DNA of 64,000 nucleotides from Faecalicatena contorta (GTDB lineage Bacteria > Bacillota > Clostridia > Lachnospirales > Lachnospiraceae). A program made the translations under genes and the position numbers. The notes beneath the pieces were generated by a model that saw only the letters and a list, made by a program, of their open reading frames with translations, was not told where the DNA came from and did not search any database. Positions within the stretch are counted from its first letter, which is position 1. Each line of letters begins with the position of its first letter. Positions 17,277 through 27,500 of the stretch are shown here, in pieces. The stretch lies in NCBI RefSeq assembly GCF_003149105.1, contig NZ_QGDS01000016.1, forward strand, positions 29,898-93,897. Reading direction: 5' to 3'.

Positions 17277-17837
17277 AGAAAGCCAGTGTTTATGCGGGTT
17301 TGTGGGGATTAGTCTAAAATAAAAATGGAAGGAAAGGAGCGTTTTCTAAGAAATAGCTAGATAAAAACGGTTTTAGTACAGTGAAAGGGTGATTCATATT
17401 TTCTGAATTGCCCTTTCACATTATCATATAGTGCAGATTTATAGATTGCGTTTATGGGTAGTAGCCCAGGCAGCTATACGTAGTAGGTAGGGGTTCTAAT
17501 CTATAATTTGATTTTAAGGTAGTTTATGAGTAGGTATTGGCTTTTCGCGAAGCGAATGGCGGTTATCTGCGAAAAGGTTAATGGAATGACCTTACTGTTG
17601 AAGTATGTATAATTTAAACATCTGGCCCCGTCTATATAGGCGGGGGTTTTGTGCAGAAAAAATTGATATTATGTCCATAAAAGATTTGAACTGGGGATAG
17701 CTTGTTTTACTTGCTTTTGTAGACGCTGGCAGAGGGTCACAACTGATAAAAGTGCCTTAAATACAGGGTTTTATACTTATGATGGAGGGTAAAATAGGCC
17801 TTGTTTAAATTATTTTGGAGTAACTGAATAATAAATT
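17277..17837. other. Gene-free left end of the element with hairpins
   Basis: No credible coding frame. It contains a two-step inverted repeat at 17381-17419 (GTGAAAGGG/CCCTTTCAC enclosing ATTCA/TGAAT), another at 17540-17577 (CTTTTCGC/GCGAAAAG) and a terminator at 17626. These may be the recombination end of the element or the leader of a lost gene. Confidence 0.5.
17626..17650 (+). terminator. Short G+C-rich terminator
   Basis: CCCCG pairs with CGGGG across a 10-nt loop, followed by GTTTT. No gene remains upstream of it on this strand, which suggests that one was lost. Confidence 0.5.
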
Positions 17838-17935
17838 ACATTACATAGCCGACTTATTTTCAAAAATGAAAAATCAATCGGCTTTTTATGTCGACTTTTA
17901 GTACATAGCCATTAATCTACAAAAATATAATTTAT
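17838..17935 (+). repeat. Leader repeat copy A, before the Pycsar cargo
   Basis: ACATAGCC boxes at 17843 and 17903 are exactly 60 bp apart and enclose a hairpin of the form AGCCGA...TTTTCAAAAATGAAAA...TCGGCT. The same arrangement precedes parA (copy C) and a parA remnant (copy B). Here similarity fades soon after the second box, so the second hairpin and parA ribosome site are missing. The rest of 17936-18264 carries no recognisable gene. Confidence 0.65.
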
Positions 17936-18264
17936 TAGAAAGGATAATGGGACATATGACCGGTGGAGATATACGTTTTCAGCCATATATTAAGTAGAGA
18001 TTGTCCAAAGTTCATAATTGGATTATAATATTTAGTAAAAGCAGATAAATGTAAAATATCTTGCAAAGTATTTGGGACTAGAGTGGAGGATATTTAATGC
18101 TTGTCAGGCCGGATTGTAAGGGGTTTGAGGACGAAATGAGAGGTTGCAGGTTAGTCTATACTAGATCGACTAATGGAATTTGTGGATTTTACGATAAAAA
18201 TCTGTAATGGTGAAAAAGGATAGTGTGAGAATTAGAAAAGTACAGTAAGGAGATAAAAGAGATA

Positions 18265-18894
18265 ATGGTAGAAAAGCTAGTAGATATTTTGAAAATATTT
18301 TTAGAAAAATATTTTATACCGACGATAATCGCGGTTGTTCTTTCATTTGTGACCTACTATATTACTCCAGAAGATAATGCAGTATTAATCAAGTTTGGGG
18401 TTATGGGGTTTTCAGTATGTTGTTTTTTAATATGGTTTTTGATTGTTGAAATGGTAATGGGGATATTCAAAGGAATTATCAGTGCTGTTAATAGGAAAAT
18501 TAAGGGTGAAAAACGCCAAATCTATGAAAATGATCGAATAGAGAGGGAAAATAAAGAAATTCTTGAAGTATTGTGGACAAGGGTAGATGAAATGAATGCC
18601 AGGGATTACCAATTACTAGTGGAATTTATAAACAATGGTAATCAGCCACACTATGAAGCAGGACAATATTTTGGGGATTGTTTGCTTAATTCTGATTGGG
18701 TACATAAAACAGTTGTACAGGCGGAAAAGCAAGTTCCAATAAAAATTGAACGTTCGTCAATGGAAGGTATACATAGATTTCCGATATATGAAACGATATC
18801 GGCACGATATCAGTATGTTTTAAAGGATGAACTTTATAAAGCATTAAAATATTCCATGGATAAACATGGAAAGATATCACATTTTGAGAGGTGA
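18265..18894 (+). CDS. Two-helix membrane protein, SieB-like, possible defence partner
   Basis: 209 residues. Two hydrophobic helices near the N-terminus (about 14-32 and 42-68) are followed by a charged helix (RIERENKEILEVLW) and a soluble domain ending near residue 209. The overall form, helices then a C-terminal cytoplasmic domain with an MNARDYQLLVEFINNG segment, resembles superinfection-exclusion B (SieB) family proteins; that call is tentative. AAGGAG lies about 12 nt before the ATG. The gene precedes the nucleotide cyclase by 115 bp on the same strand inside the same A+T-rich island, so it may be part of the defence operon or an independent exclusion gene. Confidence 0.55.
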   Translation: MVEKLVDILKIFLEKYFIPTIIAVVLSFVTYYITPEDNAVLIKFGVMGFSVCCFLIWFLIVEMVMGIFKGIISAVNRKIKGEKRQIYENDRIERENKEILEVLWTRVDEMNARDYQLLVEFINNGNQPHYEAGQYFGDCLLNSDWVHKTVVQAEKQVPIKIERSSMEGIHRFPIYETISARYQYVLKDELYKALKYSMDKHGKISHFER

Positions 18895-19009
18895 GAAAAA
18901 GTATATAATTTATTTAATCATTTTAATTTTAAATGATATTGTTAGATTAGAATGTTGATAATATTTGAGTGATTAATAAAAGAACCATTAAAAATAACGG
19001 AGGATTTGG

Positions 19010-20434
19010 ATGTTTAGTAAATCAGATTTCGATAATATTGATAATAGATTAAAAAAGATAACGATGCAGCCTGTTGAACAGATAGAAATTGGGTCCAATA
19101 TACCACCTACAATTGATGAATTGGAGGACAATAATAAGACCTTTGTGATACAACCTGCAATTTTATTTATAGATATTCGTAAATCAACATATCTTACGGA
19201 GAATAGCCAGGCTAAGAGTATGGTTAAAATTTATCGTTCATTTATGCGAATGGCAGTTGATTGTGTGAGAAAAAACGGTGGGGTTACAAGGCAGTTTTTA
19301 GGAGATAGAATTATGGGAGTGTTTATGGATTCTATTAACGAGGAAGGAAGTATTACAGAAAAGGCTGTCGATAAGGCGGTAAATTGTGCGAGAAGTCTTT
19401 CCACAGTGATTGATTTTAGTTTAAATAAGTACTTGAAAAATAATGTAAATGGTAAACTAATTGAGTGTGGTATTGGAATTGACTATGGAAAAATATTAGT
19501 TACTAAGGTTGGGATGTATGGTGTGGAACTTGATGAAACGAGAGAGGATGAAACAGATTGCGTTTGGGTAGGAAATACTACAAATCATGCCAGCAAGTAT
19601 TCGGATCTTGCTTCAGGAGGAGAAGTATTTATTTCTAAAAATGCTTATAAAGCATTATCAAATAATTTAAAAGAAGCAGATATATGGAAGAAATCTGCTA
19701 AGTATAAGGGAACAAAGTTATTTGAGGGATATGTAGTTCAAGATTATTATCTGGACTTTGTAGAAGAATTGGAAAATCCGGTAAAGGTAGATAATGATAA
19801 TACAGCTAGTCAAGACACATCATTTCAATTAGCTGAAGGAATTCTTGAGATTGAAAGATTACAAAAAAGGCTAATAGATAGAGAAAAGGAATTAGTTTTA
19901 TTAGGGGATAAGTTGCAAAAGGAAAATTCGGAATATGAGGCTAAATATAATAATGAATGTAAGGCTCGTATGGCAGCAGAAAGAGAACTGGATAGCAGCG
20001 CCAAGACTTCTTATAAAATGGTAGAACTATATTATTGTAAATTGAGGAATATTCTCGCAAAGGTTCATGTAGATAAATACTCTTTTATGGATGAATTAGG
20101 GGGGGCAGATTTATGTGATATTATTGATGATTTGTATGGATTTGGAAAATGTTTAGGAAAAGAAAAAGAAGATATTACAATTGAATTAGCCTGCTATCTT
20201 ATAACTGTTTACAATTATTTTAAGATGTATAAAGAAGCTTACGATGTCATGGTAATGATGGCTTCAAAGTCTTCATGGGTATGTTTAAGAAGAGAAACAA
20301 TTCAGTGGGCTAAAAAAGAAGATTTAACATGGAAATTATGGGGAGCGTTAGACAATAATATTAAAAACAGTAAAAATCAAAAAGCTGATTGGGAAAGATA
20401 TATGGAATACTTTAAAGAGATGGGGGGGTACTAG
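19010..20434 (+). CDS. Pycsar-type class III nucleotide cyclase (PycC-like) with C-terminal extension
   Basis: 474 residues. Residues about 45-220 form a class III cyclase domain: metal-binding D55 in LFIDIRKST, FLGDRIMGVF with D99, GIGIDYGKILV, and the late motif VWVGNTTNHASKYSDL. These blocks match the pyrimidine cyclases of Pycsar defence, which make cCMP or cUMP on phage infection to trigger a membrane effector. Residues 275-330 are a predicted coiled coil, and 330-474 form an extra helical domain not typical of the shorter PycC proteins. It is followed 3 bp later by a PycTM-like gene. Which base is cyclised cannot be decided here. Confidence 0.82.
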   Translation: MFSKSDFDNIDNRLKKITMQPVEQIEIGSNIPPTIDELEDNNKTFVIQPAILFIDIRKSTYLTENSQAKSMVKIYRSFMRMAVDCVRKNGGVTRQFLGDRIMGVFMDSINEEGSITEKAVDKAVNCARSLSTVIDFSLNKYLKNNVNGKLIECGIGIDYGKILVTKVGMYGVELDETREDETDCVWVGNTTNHASKYSDLASGGEVFISKNAYKALSNNLKEADIWKKSAKYKGTKLFEGYVVQDYYLDFVEELENPVKVDNDNTASQDTSFQLAEGILEIERLQKRLIDREKELVLLGDKLQKENSEYEAKYNNECKARMAAERELDSSAKTSYKMVELYYCKLRNILAKVHVDKYSFMDELGGADLCDIIDDLYGFGKCLGKEKEDITIELACYLITVYNYFKMYKEAYDVMVMMASKSSWVCLRRETIQWAKKEDLTWKLWGALDNNIKNSKNQKADWERYMEYFKEMGGY

Positions 20435-20437
20435 AGA

Positions 20438-20989
20438 GTGGGGAAAGACACATCACAACCAACTGGATGCTATACAAAAGAAGATGCATATCAGTCTTTA
20501 CAGATGGTTAATTCTTGGATAAGTAATATAGATGCAAAAATATCATTTACTATGGCTTTTGTAGCTGTTTTAATGGGGTTTGTTTTTTCTAATGGAATAC
20601 CAAGCGTTTTTATTGAGATATCCAAGCTAAATGGTGTTCAACAAATATCATGTGCACAAGTGTTTTTTTGTGTATTGGTTATTGCTTTATATCTACTGTG
20701 CTTATTATCTATCGCATCATTAATTATGGCGCTTACAGCAAGAGTGAAAAATACCTCTACAGATACGTCAGTGTTCTTTTTTGCAGATATAGCTAAAAGA
20801 ACATTTGATGATTTAAAAAATGATATGGATTATATTTCAGAAAGAAAGTTATTAAAGGACTTACAGGGACAAATTTACGTTAATTCTCAAATTTGTACTA
20901 AGAAAGCTAAGTTTTTTAATTATGGTTTATACTATTTTGTTGGTGGCATTTTCTTATACTTTATTTGTAGTAGCTTGCAAATACTATAG
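20438..20989 (+). CDS. PycTM-like membrane effector (DUF5706 type)
   Basis: 183 residues starting at GTG, 3 bp after the cyclase stop. Seen: an N-terminal IDAKISF segment leading into helix 1 (35-53), helix 2 (73-99), a cytoplasmic helical block FFFADIAKRTFDDL...LLKDLQGQIYVNSQICTKKAK, and a last helix (161-179). That order, with the D-x-K before helix 1 and the QIY-NS-I-KK block before the last helix, is characteristic of the Pycsar transmembrane effector. By established knowledge of the family, binding of a cyclic pyrimidine nucleotide would disrupt the membrane and stop phage growth. Confidence 0.78.
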   Translation: MGKDTSQPTGCYTKEDAYQSLQMVNSWISNIDAKISFTMAFVAVLMGFVFSNGIPSVFIEISKLNGVQQISCAQVFFCVLVIALYLLCLLSIASLIMALTARVKNTSTDTSVFFFADIAKRTFDDLKNDMDYISERKLLKDLQGQIYVNSQICTKKAKFFNYGLYYFVGGIFLYFICSSLQIL

Positions 20990-21002
20990 GAATAGAAAGA
21001 AA

Positions 21003-21118
21003 CGATACATGGCTGATTGGCTTTCAAAAACGAAAATCAGTCGGTTTTTTCATGTCTGTTTATAGTACATAGCCATTCATCGTAAAGGCATTGGCTATTA
21101 AATTTTTCAGGAAAGGAG
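21003..21118 (+). repeat. Leader repeat copy B, between Pycsar and Abi cargo
   Basis: ACATGGC at 21007 and ACATAGCC at 21067 are 60 bp apart, enclosing the GGCTGA...CTTTCAAAAACGAAAATCAGTCGG hairpin with a T run; a second hairpin TAGCCA/TGGCTA follows, then the same AAATTTTTCAGGAAAGGAGG ribosome-site region as parA. It is a near-complete copy of the parA leader at 22503. Confidence 0.75.
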
Positions 21119-21125
21119 GCAGGCT

Positions 21126-21180
21126 GTGATGTCAAAATACAGAGTAATCTCCATGAGGAAGTTTACCATGAAATTTTTAT
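21126..21180 (+). pseudogene. Truncated and internally deleted parA remnant
   Basis: GTGATGTCAAAATACAGAGT, followed by TAATCTCCAT, mirrors the first codons of parA at 22626. It is joined directly to GAAGTTTACCATGAAAT, which corresponds to parA codons about 110-120 (near 22960-22977). Everything between and after is lost. From 21181 to 21586 no gene or clear repeat is visible. The relic shows that parA once stood here. Confidence 0.65.
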
Positions 21181-21586
21181 AATGAATCTTAAATCCTCGA
21201 AAAAGCCTGTATTGATGGATATTCTGGGGATTTAGAGATCGTATCTCCAAAATACTATCTCAAACTTTACCTCTTTCTTATAAAAAATTCGCGTGTCATC
21301 TCTTTTTTAGTAATATAGTTCTCTCAAAATTGATATTTGATAATCTGATTGCTGAAAGACTGCAATTAGATTATAATAAATGAGGATAAAGACTGACTGG
21401 ATATGTTGTAGAGTATTTCATTTCCTTAAAGGGTCTAGGTAATTTAATGTGTGGTTTTGGGGATTTTTCGTACTGGGAAGTATGGGGGCGGAGAAGAAGA
21501 GAGTATGGATTGTATGGTAATGAACTTGTAACTGATTTGGTGGAAGTTCGTATAGAGAGAATGAAATAGGATGAGGAGAGAAGAAT

Positions 21587-22474
21587 ATGTTTCAATTGGA
21601 TTCGCAAGAAAAGATAGTTTTAGCTAAGACATATAGTATACTTGGAAAATATTTTGATAGAGCTATTCAGCAAACAGAGGACGGAGAAATTATTTTGAGA
21701 TGTGCAGGTCTATCATCTCTTGTTGACAAGTACAAAACAGATTTGATTCCATATTATATGAATGGAATTTGGAAAAACGATAATCCCCAATATAGTCCGG
21801 TTAAAACTTGTTTTGCAATTTGTCAAGAAATAGAAAATAATAAACAAGCATTGGGAAGTTTTTTGAAAGAAATATTTGATAGAACTCGAAAAATTGAAGG
21901 AAATGATTTTGAAATATTGAGCAATTATTTAGAAATAATTGGATATGAATTGACAAGAGAACATATAGAGGACGATTATGAGTATGATTTGTATAAATAT
22001 CAATTGACAGCTTTTTCAGAAGGAGCTATTGGCAGGCAAGAAGATAAGACATTTTTATTGGCAGCGTTGGAACAGAAACATGGTGATTTATTACCATATT
22101 ATTTAGAGGCTATATCAAATTATGGAAATTCAGAATATAAAAGTTGCTTGGACAATACTAGAAGTGTTTTTGAAGGGTTTTTTAAGAAACTAGACTCACA
22201 GAATGATTATGCGAAAGGTATTTTGGTAGCAACAAATGAGAGTATTATTGATAATTCCAATACTCAACTTGTATCCATTAAAAAAATTTTTACATATTGG
22301 TTAGATAATAAAAAAGGTGCTAATAGATATAGATTATTTGTAAGTATGTATAGTGCGATGTCTGGATTAGGAACACATGGCGAAGAAATTCCATCCAAAG
22401 AGGATGCTTTAATGTTTTTAAGAATTACAGAAGATATTTTAATTTGGTGTTTACAGCATAATATAGGGTATTAA
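21587..22474 (+). CDS. Abortive-infection C-terminal (Abi_C-like) protein
   Basis: 295 residues, strongly A+T-rich, with GAGGAG 8 nt before the ATG. The C-terminal ~130 residues have the Abi_C pattern: SCLDNTRSVFEGFFKKL, a helical middle, LVSIKKIFTYWL, and GLGTHGEEIPSKEDALMFLRITEDILIWCL at the end. The N-terminal half is helical and unrecognised. Proteins with this domain occur in phage abortive-infection systems, where they stop the host when infected. It stands alone between leader copies B and C, as if inserted as a single-gene cassette. The family call is moderately sure; the mechanism is unknown. Confidence 0.65.
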   Translation: MFQLDSQEKIVLAKTYSILGKYFDRAIQQTEDGEIILRCAGLSSLVDKYKTDLIPYYMNGIWKNDNPQYSPVKTCFAICQEIENNKQALGSFLKEIFDRTRKIEGNDFEILSNYLEIIGYELTREHIEDDYEYDLYKYQLTAFSEGAIGRQEDKTFLLAALEQKHGDLLPYYLEAISNYGNSEYKSCLDNTRSVFEGFFKKLDSQNDYAKGILVATNESIIDNSNTQLVSIKKIFTYWLDNKKGANRYRLFVSMYSAMSGLGTHGEEIPSKEDALMFLRITEDILIWCLQHNIGY

Positions 22475-22502
22475 GTCATATAAAAGTATTTTATAAGAAA
22501 AA

Positions 22503-22620
22503 CGTTACATAGCCGATTGATTTTCAAAAACGAAAATCAGTCGGCTTTTTTCATGTCTATTTTAGTACATAGCCATTCCCCACAAAGGAAGGGCTATATT
22601 AAATTTTCAGGAAAGGAGGT
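22503..22620 (+). repeat. Leader repeat copy C, the parA leader
   Basis: ACATAGCC boxes at 22507 and 22567 (60 bp apart) enclose a 15-bp terminator-type hairpin: AGCCGATTGATTTTC with GAAAATCAGTCGGCT, then TTTTTT. A second, imperfect hairpin (TAGCC/GGCTA, 22571-22597) precedes the GAAAGGAGGT ribosome site. It probably ends upstream transcription and shapes the parA leader. Confidence 0.75.
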
Positions 22621-22628
22621 AGACCGTG

Positions 22629-23456
22629 ATGTCAAAATGCAAGGTAATTGCCATTGCGAACCAGAAAGGAGGAACTGGAAAGACTACAACAACAGTAAAT
22701 TTAGGCATTGGACTTGCAAATGCAGGAAAGCGAGTGTTGCTTGTGGATGCTGATCCCCAGGGAGACTTGACTACTTCTTTAGGTTGGGGAGATCAGGATA
22801 ATCTTCCAACAACACTGGCAACGCAGATGGACGGGTTAATCCGTGATGAACCATTCGACTACCATGAGGGAATTTTACACCATGTTGAGGGTGTAGACCT
22901 TATCCCATCTAATATTGAATTGTCTGGAATGGAGATGACGTTGGTAAATGCTATGAGTAGGGAGTTTACCATGAAATCCTATCTGAGTGAACTAAAGAAA
23001 GATTATAATTACGTTCTCATTGACTGTATGCCAAGTTTAGGTATGTTAACAATCAATGCCCTTGCGGCGGCTGACAGCGTAATTGTTCCGGTGCAGGCTC
23101 ATTACCTGCCTTTAAAAGGAATGACACAGCTTATGCGGACAATTAGTAAGGTACAAAGACAAATCAATCCCGGATTAAAAGTGGATGGGGTTCTGTTAAC
23201 TTTAGCAGATATGCGGACAAATCTTGCCCGCGCAACAGCAGAAAGTTTACAACAGAATTATGGCAGGATAATAAAAGTGTATCAGTCCGTGATACCCGTT
23301 GCAGTAAAAGCAGCGGAAACAAGTGCAGCGGGACAAAGCATTTACAGTTATGACAAAAACGGAGCGGCGGCAAAAGCGTATGAATCATTTACTAGGGAGG
23401 TGATACAAGATGGCCAAAAGCAAAGGCATCAACATGAATCTTCCCGCAGCAGATGA
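22629..23456 (+). CDS. parA: ParA/Soj partition ATPase of the element
   Basis: About 275 residues. Deviant Walker A KGGTGKTTTT near residue 14, Walker B-like LIDCMPSLG and a DADPQGD segment define the ParA ATPase that moves or stabilises DNA on the nucleoid together with ParB. AGGAGGT lies 8 nt before ATG 22629; the GTG three bases earlier is also possible. The end overlaps parB by 47 bp, so the two are cotranscribed. In conjugative elements the pair stabilises the excised circle. A fragment of a second parA copy lies at 21126. Confidence 0.92.
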   Translation: MSKCKVIAIANQKGGTGKTTTTVNLGIGLANAGKRVLLVDADPQGDLTTSLGWGDQDNLPTTLATQMDGLIRDEPFDYHEGILHHVEGVDLIPSNIELSGMEMTLVNAMSREFTMKSYLSELKKDYNYVLIDCMPSLGMLTINALAAADSVIVPVQAHYLPLKGMTQLMRTISKVQRQINPGLKVDGVLLTLADMRTNLARATAESLQQNYGRIIKVYQSVIPVAVKAAETSAAGQSIYSYDKNGAAAKAYESFTREVIQDGQKQRHQHESSRSR

Positions 23457-24336
23457 TTTGTTCACTACACAGGCAGAGCGTGATGTAGCTGGTCAGGAAA
23501 GCATTATGGATATTTCGATAGTAGAAATCAGTGATTTTCCAAATCATCCGTTTAAGGTAAAAATGGATGAAAAAATGCTGGATATGGTGGAAAGCATAAA
23601 GCAGTATGGTGTGTTAGTGCCGGCTCTTGTCAGGCCAAAGCCGGAGGGTGGCTATGAAATGATAGCCGGACACAGACGGAAAATGGCAAGTGAATTGGCA
23701 GAGCAAAAAGAAATCCCTTGTATTGTGCGGAACTTATCGGATGATGAAGCCACAATCGTTATGGTGGATTCCAACTTACAGAGAGAGCAGATTCTGCCCT
23801 CAGAAAAAGCATTTGCTTACAAAATGAAGTTAGAGGCTATGAGTAGGCAAGGACAAAGAACAGACTTAACTTCGACACCAGTGGTGTCAAAGTTTCGTGC
23901 TAATGAAGAATTGGCGAAACAAGCGGGAGAAAGCAGAGAAACAATCCGTCGCTATATCCGTTTAACCGAACTTATTACACCTCTTTTGGATATGGTGGAT
24001 GAAGGCAAAATTGCCATTCGCCCAGCGGTAGAATTATCTTACCTGCCGAAAACAGAGCAGGAAGAGCTATTTGACACCATGCAGTTGGAGGACTGCACAC
24101 CGAGCCACGCACAGGCAATCAAAATGCGGAAGTTTTTCGAAGAGGGGCGGCTTAACAAAGATGTTATCTTTTCCATTATGACAGAGGAAAAAGGCAATCA
24201 AAAAGAACAGTTCCGTATGCCAAAGGAACGTATCAGCAAATATTTTTCGCCGGGGACGCCCGCAAAGCAAATGGAAGAAACGATTGTTAAGGCATTGGAG
24301 ATGTATCGAAAACGAGAACGCAGCAGAGAAAGATAA
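23410..24336 (+). CDS. parB: ParB/Spo0J-type partition protein
   Basis: 308 residues. The ParB nuclease-fold domain (about 35-125) shows IAGHRRKMASE and DSNLQREQILPSEKA; a helix-turn-helix follows (AKQAGESRETIRRYIRL). It binds centromere-like sites and works with ParA. AGGGAGG is placed 8 nt before its ATG, inside the parA gene. After the stop, a G+C-rich gap to 24572 holds a weak terminator-like ACCCCGGTTTTTTTT and the leader of the adhesin gene. Confidence 0.9.
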   Translation: MAKSKGINMNLPAADDLFTTQAERDVAGQESIMDISIVEISDFPNHPFKVKMDEKMLDMVESIKQYGVLVPALVRPKPEGGYEMIAGHRRKMASELAEQKEIPCIVRNLSDDEATIVMVDSNLQREQILPSEKAFAYKMKLEAMSRQGQRTDLTSTPVVSKFRANEELAKQAGESRETIRRYIRLTELITPLLDMVDEGKIAIRPAVELSYLPKTEQEELFDTMQLEDCTPSHAQAIKMRKFFEEGRLNKDVIFSIMTEEKGNQKEQFRMPKERISKYFSPGTPAKQMEETIVKALEMYRKRERSRER

Positions 24337-24572
24337 TCCATCCGCCGAGGGCGAAGTGGGTCTTTTGGTGAGAACCCCGGTTTTTTTTGTTTCCCCTCCC
24401 CACACCCCACCCCTTCCAGTTTACCAACAGATTACCAGCCGAAAAACAATATAGGAGCCTGTGGCTATCCTTTTTTGGCAAACAAACTAAAGATTCAAAG
24501 ACAGACTCCCTGCAAAAAGAAAAGATTGTAGGAATTTTTTTATACAGGCAAAAAGAAAAGGAGGAAAACAAG

Positions 24573-27500
24573 TTGAAAAAGTGGAAACAGATTGTGAGGA
24601 AAGGAGTTGCAGCGGCGCTGGCGTTAGCCACGGTTGTGTCAGTGCTTCCGGAAACAATAATATCGGCAGCATCGGAAAGGGCCACTATGACTTTTGATTA
24701 TTGTTACGATGAGGCAGGAAACAGTATCCGTTATCAGCAGACCCATTCCCATAATGGAATTACCTGTGGTTATGCAGGAGAGCTCGTGACCCGTATCTAT
24801 GCAGATGGGGAAAATGCTTACTGCATCCAGCCCGGTATGCCATTGAATGTGGGAAACACCCTACAGAAGAATGCATCCGACACATGGAATGCATTAAGCG
24901 AAAATCAGAAAAGCGCGGTAAACCTTGCACTGCTTTATGGGGCACAGGGGAGCATGGGAAGTTTATCTGGAACAGAGAGTGAAAAGGTGCTTGCCACGCA
25001 GATGCTTATATGGGAAATCGTTACGGAATGCAGAAATGCCACCTCACCTTATGGGAGAACAGATAGTAAATTCTATGAAGGATTGTGTGCCGGAGGAGCA
25101 AATGGTGGTATATCAACAGCTTATAACAAGATTATAGAAAGCATGAAGAATCATGCCAAAATCCCCAGTTTTGCGACTTCTAAAAAGGACAGTGCAGCAA
25201 AGGAATTAAAGTGGGATGGGGAGAAATATGTGCTGAAACTGAATGATGAAAAGGGTATCCTTTCCAAGTTTAGTTTCACTTCGTCTAACAGTGATGTCAA
25301 AGTTAGTGTTTCTGGCAATACACTGACCATCACATCCACAAAAGCATTGCAGGAGGAAGTCCTTTTATCTGCGACAAAGAACATTCCTACTGTCAGCAGC
25401 AGTGCAAAGCTGGTGGCTTATGGACATCCCTCTCTGCAGGATGTTGTAACCGGGGTGGAAAATACAGGGGAGGTGAAAGCCTATCTGAATATCAAAATCC
25501 CATACGGTCATATGCAGATTGTGAAAGCCTCAGAAGATGGTGTGGTAGAGGGAATGAAATTCCATATTACCGGGAATGGAGTGGATCAGACGGTTACAAC
25601 GGGTAAAGACGGGACCATGAAGGTGGAAAACTTAAATCCGGGAACTTACACTGTGAAAGAGCTGACTGAGAACCGTTATGAGCCACAGAAAGAACAGAAA
25701 GTTACGGTAAAAGGTGGAGAGACCGCAAAGGTGGAGTTTTCCAATCTCTTGAAACGTGGTGATTTGAAAGTTGTAAAAAGTTCTGAGGATAAGCTGGTAG
25801 AAGGGATGAAGTTCCACTTATATGGCACTGCACTTTCCGGTGCAGCCGTGGATGAATATGCGGTCACAGATAAAAATGGTGTTGCCACATTTTCAAAAAT
25901 ACTGGTTTCCGGTGCGACACCTTATTCCCTGGAAGAAGTGGATACCGCAGTCCGTTACGTTGTTCCACAAAAACAGAATGTGACAATCAAATGGAATGAG
26001 GTCGCAAACAGCACCGTGACCAATGTCTTAAAGAAATTCCGTGTCAATGTGAAAAAGAGCGATGCGGAAACAGGCACGCCCCAAGGGGATGCGACATTAG
26101 CAGGTGCAGTCTATGGAATTTACAATGGGGATACCTTAGTGGACACTTATACCACAGATGCAGAAGGAAGCTTTATTACAAAATACTATATCTGTGGGGA
26201 TAACTGGACAATCCGTGAGATATCTCCATCAGAAGGATACTTGTTAGATGAAAAAGTACATCATGTAGGGGCAGAGGCAAAGAATTATACGGTTGAGCTG
26301 AATGCCACAGCAAATGATGTACCAGAGCAGGTTATCAAAGGTCATGTTTCCATTATCAAACATGCGGATGATGGCAGCACAAAGATTGAAACGCCAGAAA
26401 AGGGTGCGGAATTTCAGGTATACCTGAAACAGGCCGGGGGACATGATAAGGCAAAGGAAAGCGAGCGTGACATACTGGTATGTGATGAAAATGGATATGC
26501 ACAGACGAAAGAGCTTCCTTATGGAGTTTATACCATACACCAGACGAAAGGATGGGAAGGAAGAGAGTTGATTGCTGATTTTGATGTGTATATCAGCAAA
26601 AATGAGGGAGTTTACCGATATCTGATAAACAACAGTGTTTTTGAATCTTATATCAAAATTGTAAAAAAGGATGCGGAAACTGGAAAGGTTATTCCCTTAT
26701 CCGGGGCAGGATTTCATATTTATGGTGAAACGGGAACTCTTGTGACTATGAAATACACTTATCCGGAAGTCACCACAATTGATACGTTCTACACCAATTC
26801 AGAAGGTTATCTGATTACACCGGAAGTGTTGTCTTATGGAAATTATAAACTGGTAGAGGTGCAGGCCCCTTATGGTTATGTGCTGGATGGTACACCGATT
26901 CCATTTACTGTTACACAGGGAAATTCCTCAGAGGAAAGTGGAGTGACAGTTGTGACAGTCGAAAAGAAAGATATGCCACAGAAAGGGAAAATCAAAGTCC
27001 ACAAAAGCGGCGAGGACTTTGCCAGTGTCCAAATATCCGGTGATGGTGTGATAAACAAAGATGGAAACCTAGTAGAGGGTGAAAATATTTATACACCTAT
27101 TTATGACATTATAGGACAGGCTGGAGCAGTGTATGAGATAGTTGCCCTTGCGGATATTGTGACATCGGATGGAACTGTAAGAGCCTCTGCAGGAGATGCG
27201 TTAGACACACTGACCACAGACAAAGAAGGAAATGCGGAATCAAAGGAGCTGTATTTAGGGAAGTACAAAGTTGTGGAAAAGACTGCACCGGAGGGAATGG
27301 TACTAAACACGACACCCAATGAAGTGGAGCTTATCTATGCCGGACAGGAAACTTCTGTCACAGGTACAGATACCAGCTTTTACAATGAACGTCAGAAAGT
27401 TCAAATTGATTTGAACAAAGCACTGGAGCAGGATGAAACCTTTGGTATTGGAAATAGAGGCGAAATCCAAAATGTTGCTTTTGGTCTGTATGCAGCAGAG

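Noticed and set aside
17381..17419. Nested inverted repeat as a possible attachment site
   Set aside because: No matching copy was found at the right end near 62640-62750, so an att role cannot be supported.
17838..22620. Repeated leader hairpins as a CRISPR array
   Set aside because: Only three or four copies, spaced by kilobases with whole genes between, and with strong RNA hairpins; no cas genes.
24387..24572. N-terminal extension of the adhesin from 24387
   Set aside because: The extension is low-complexity leader sequence; TTG 24573 has AAAGGAGG and starts a proper signal peptide.
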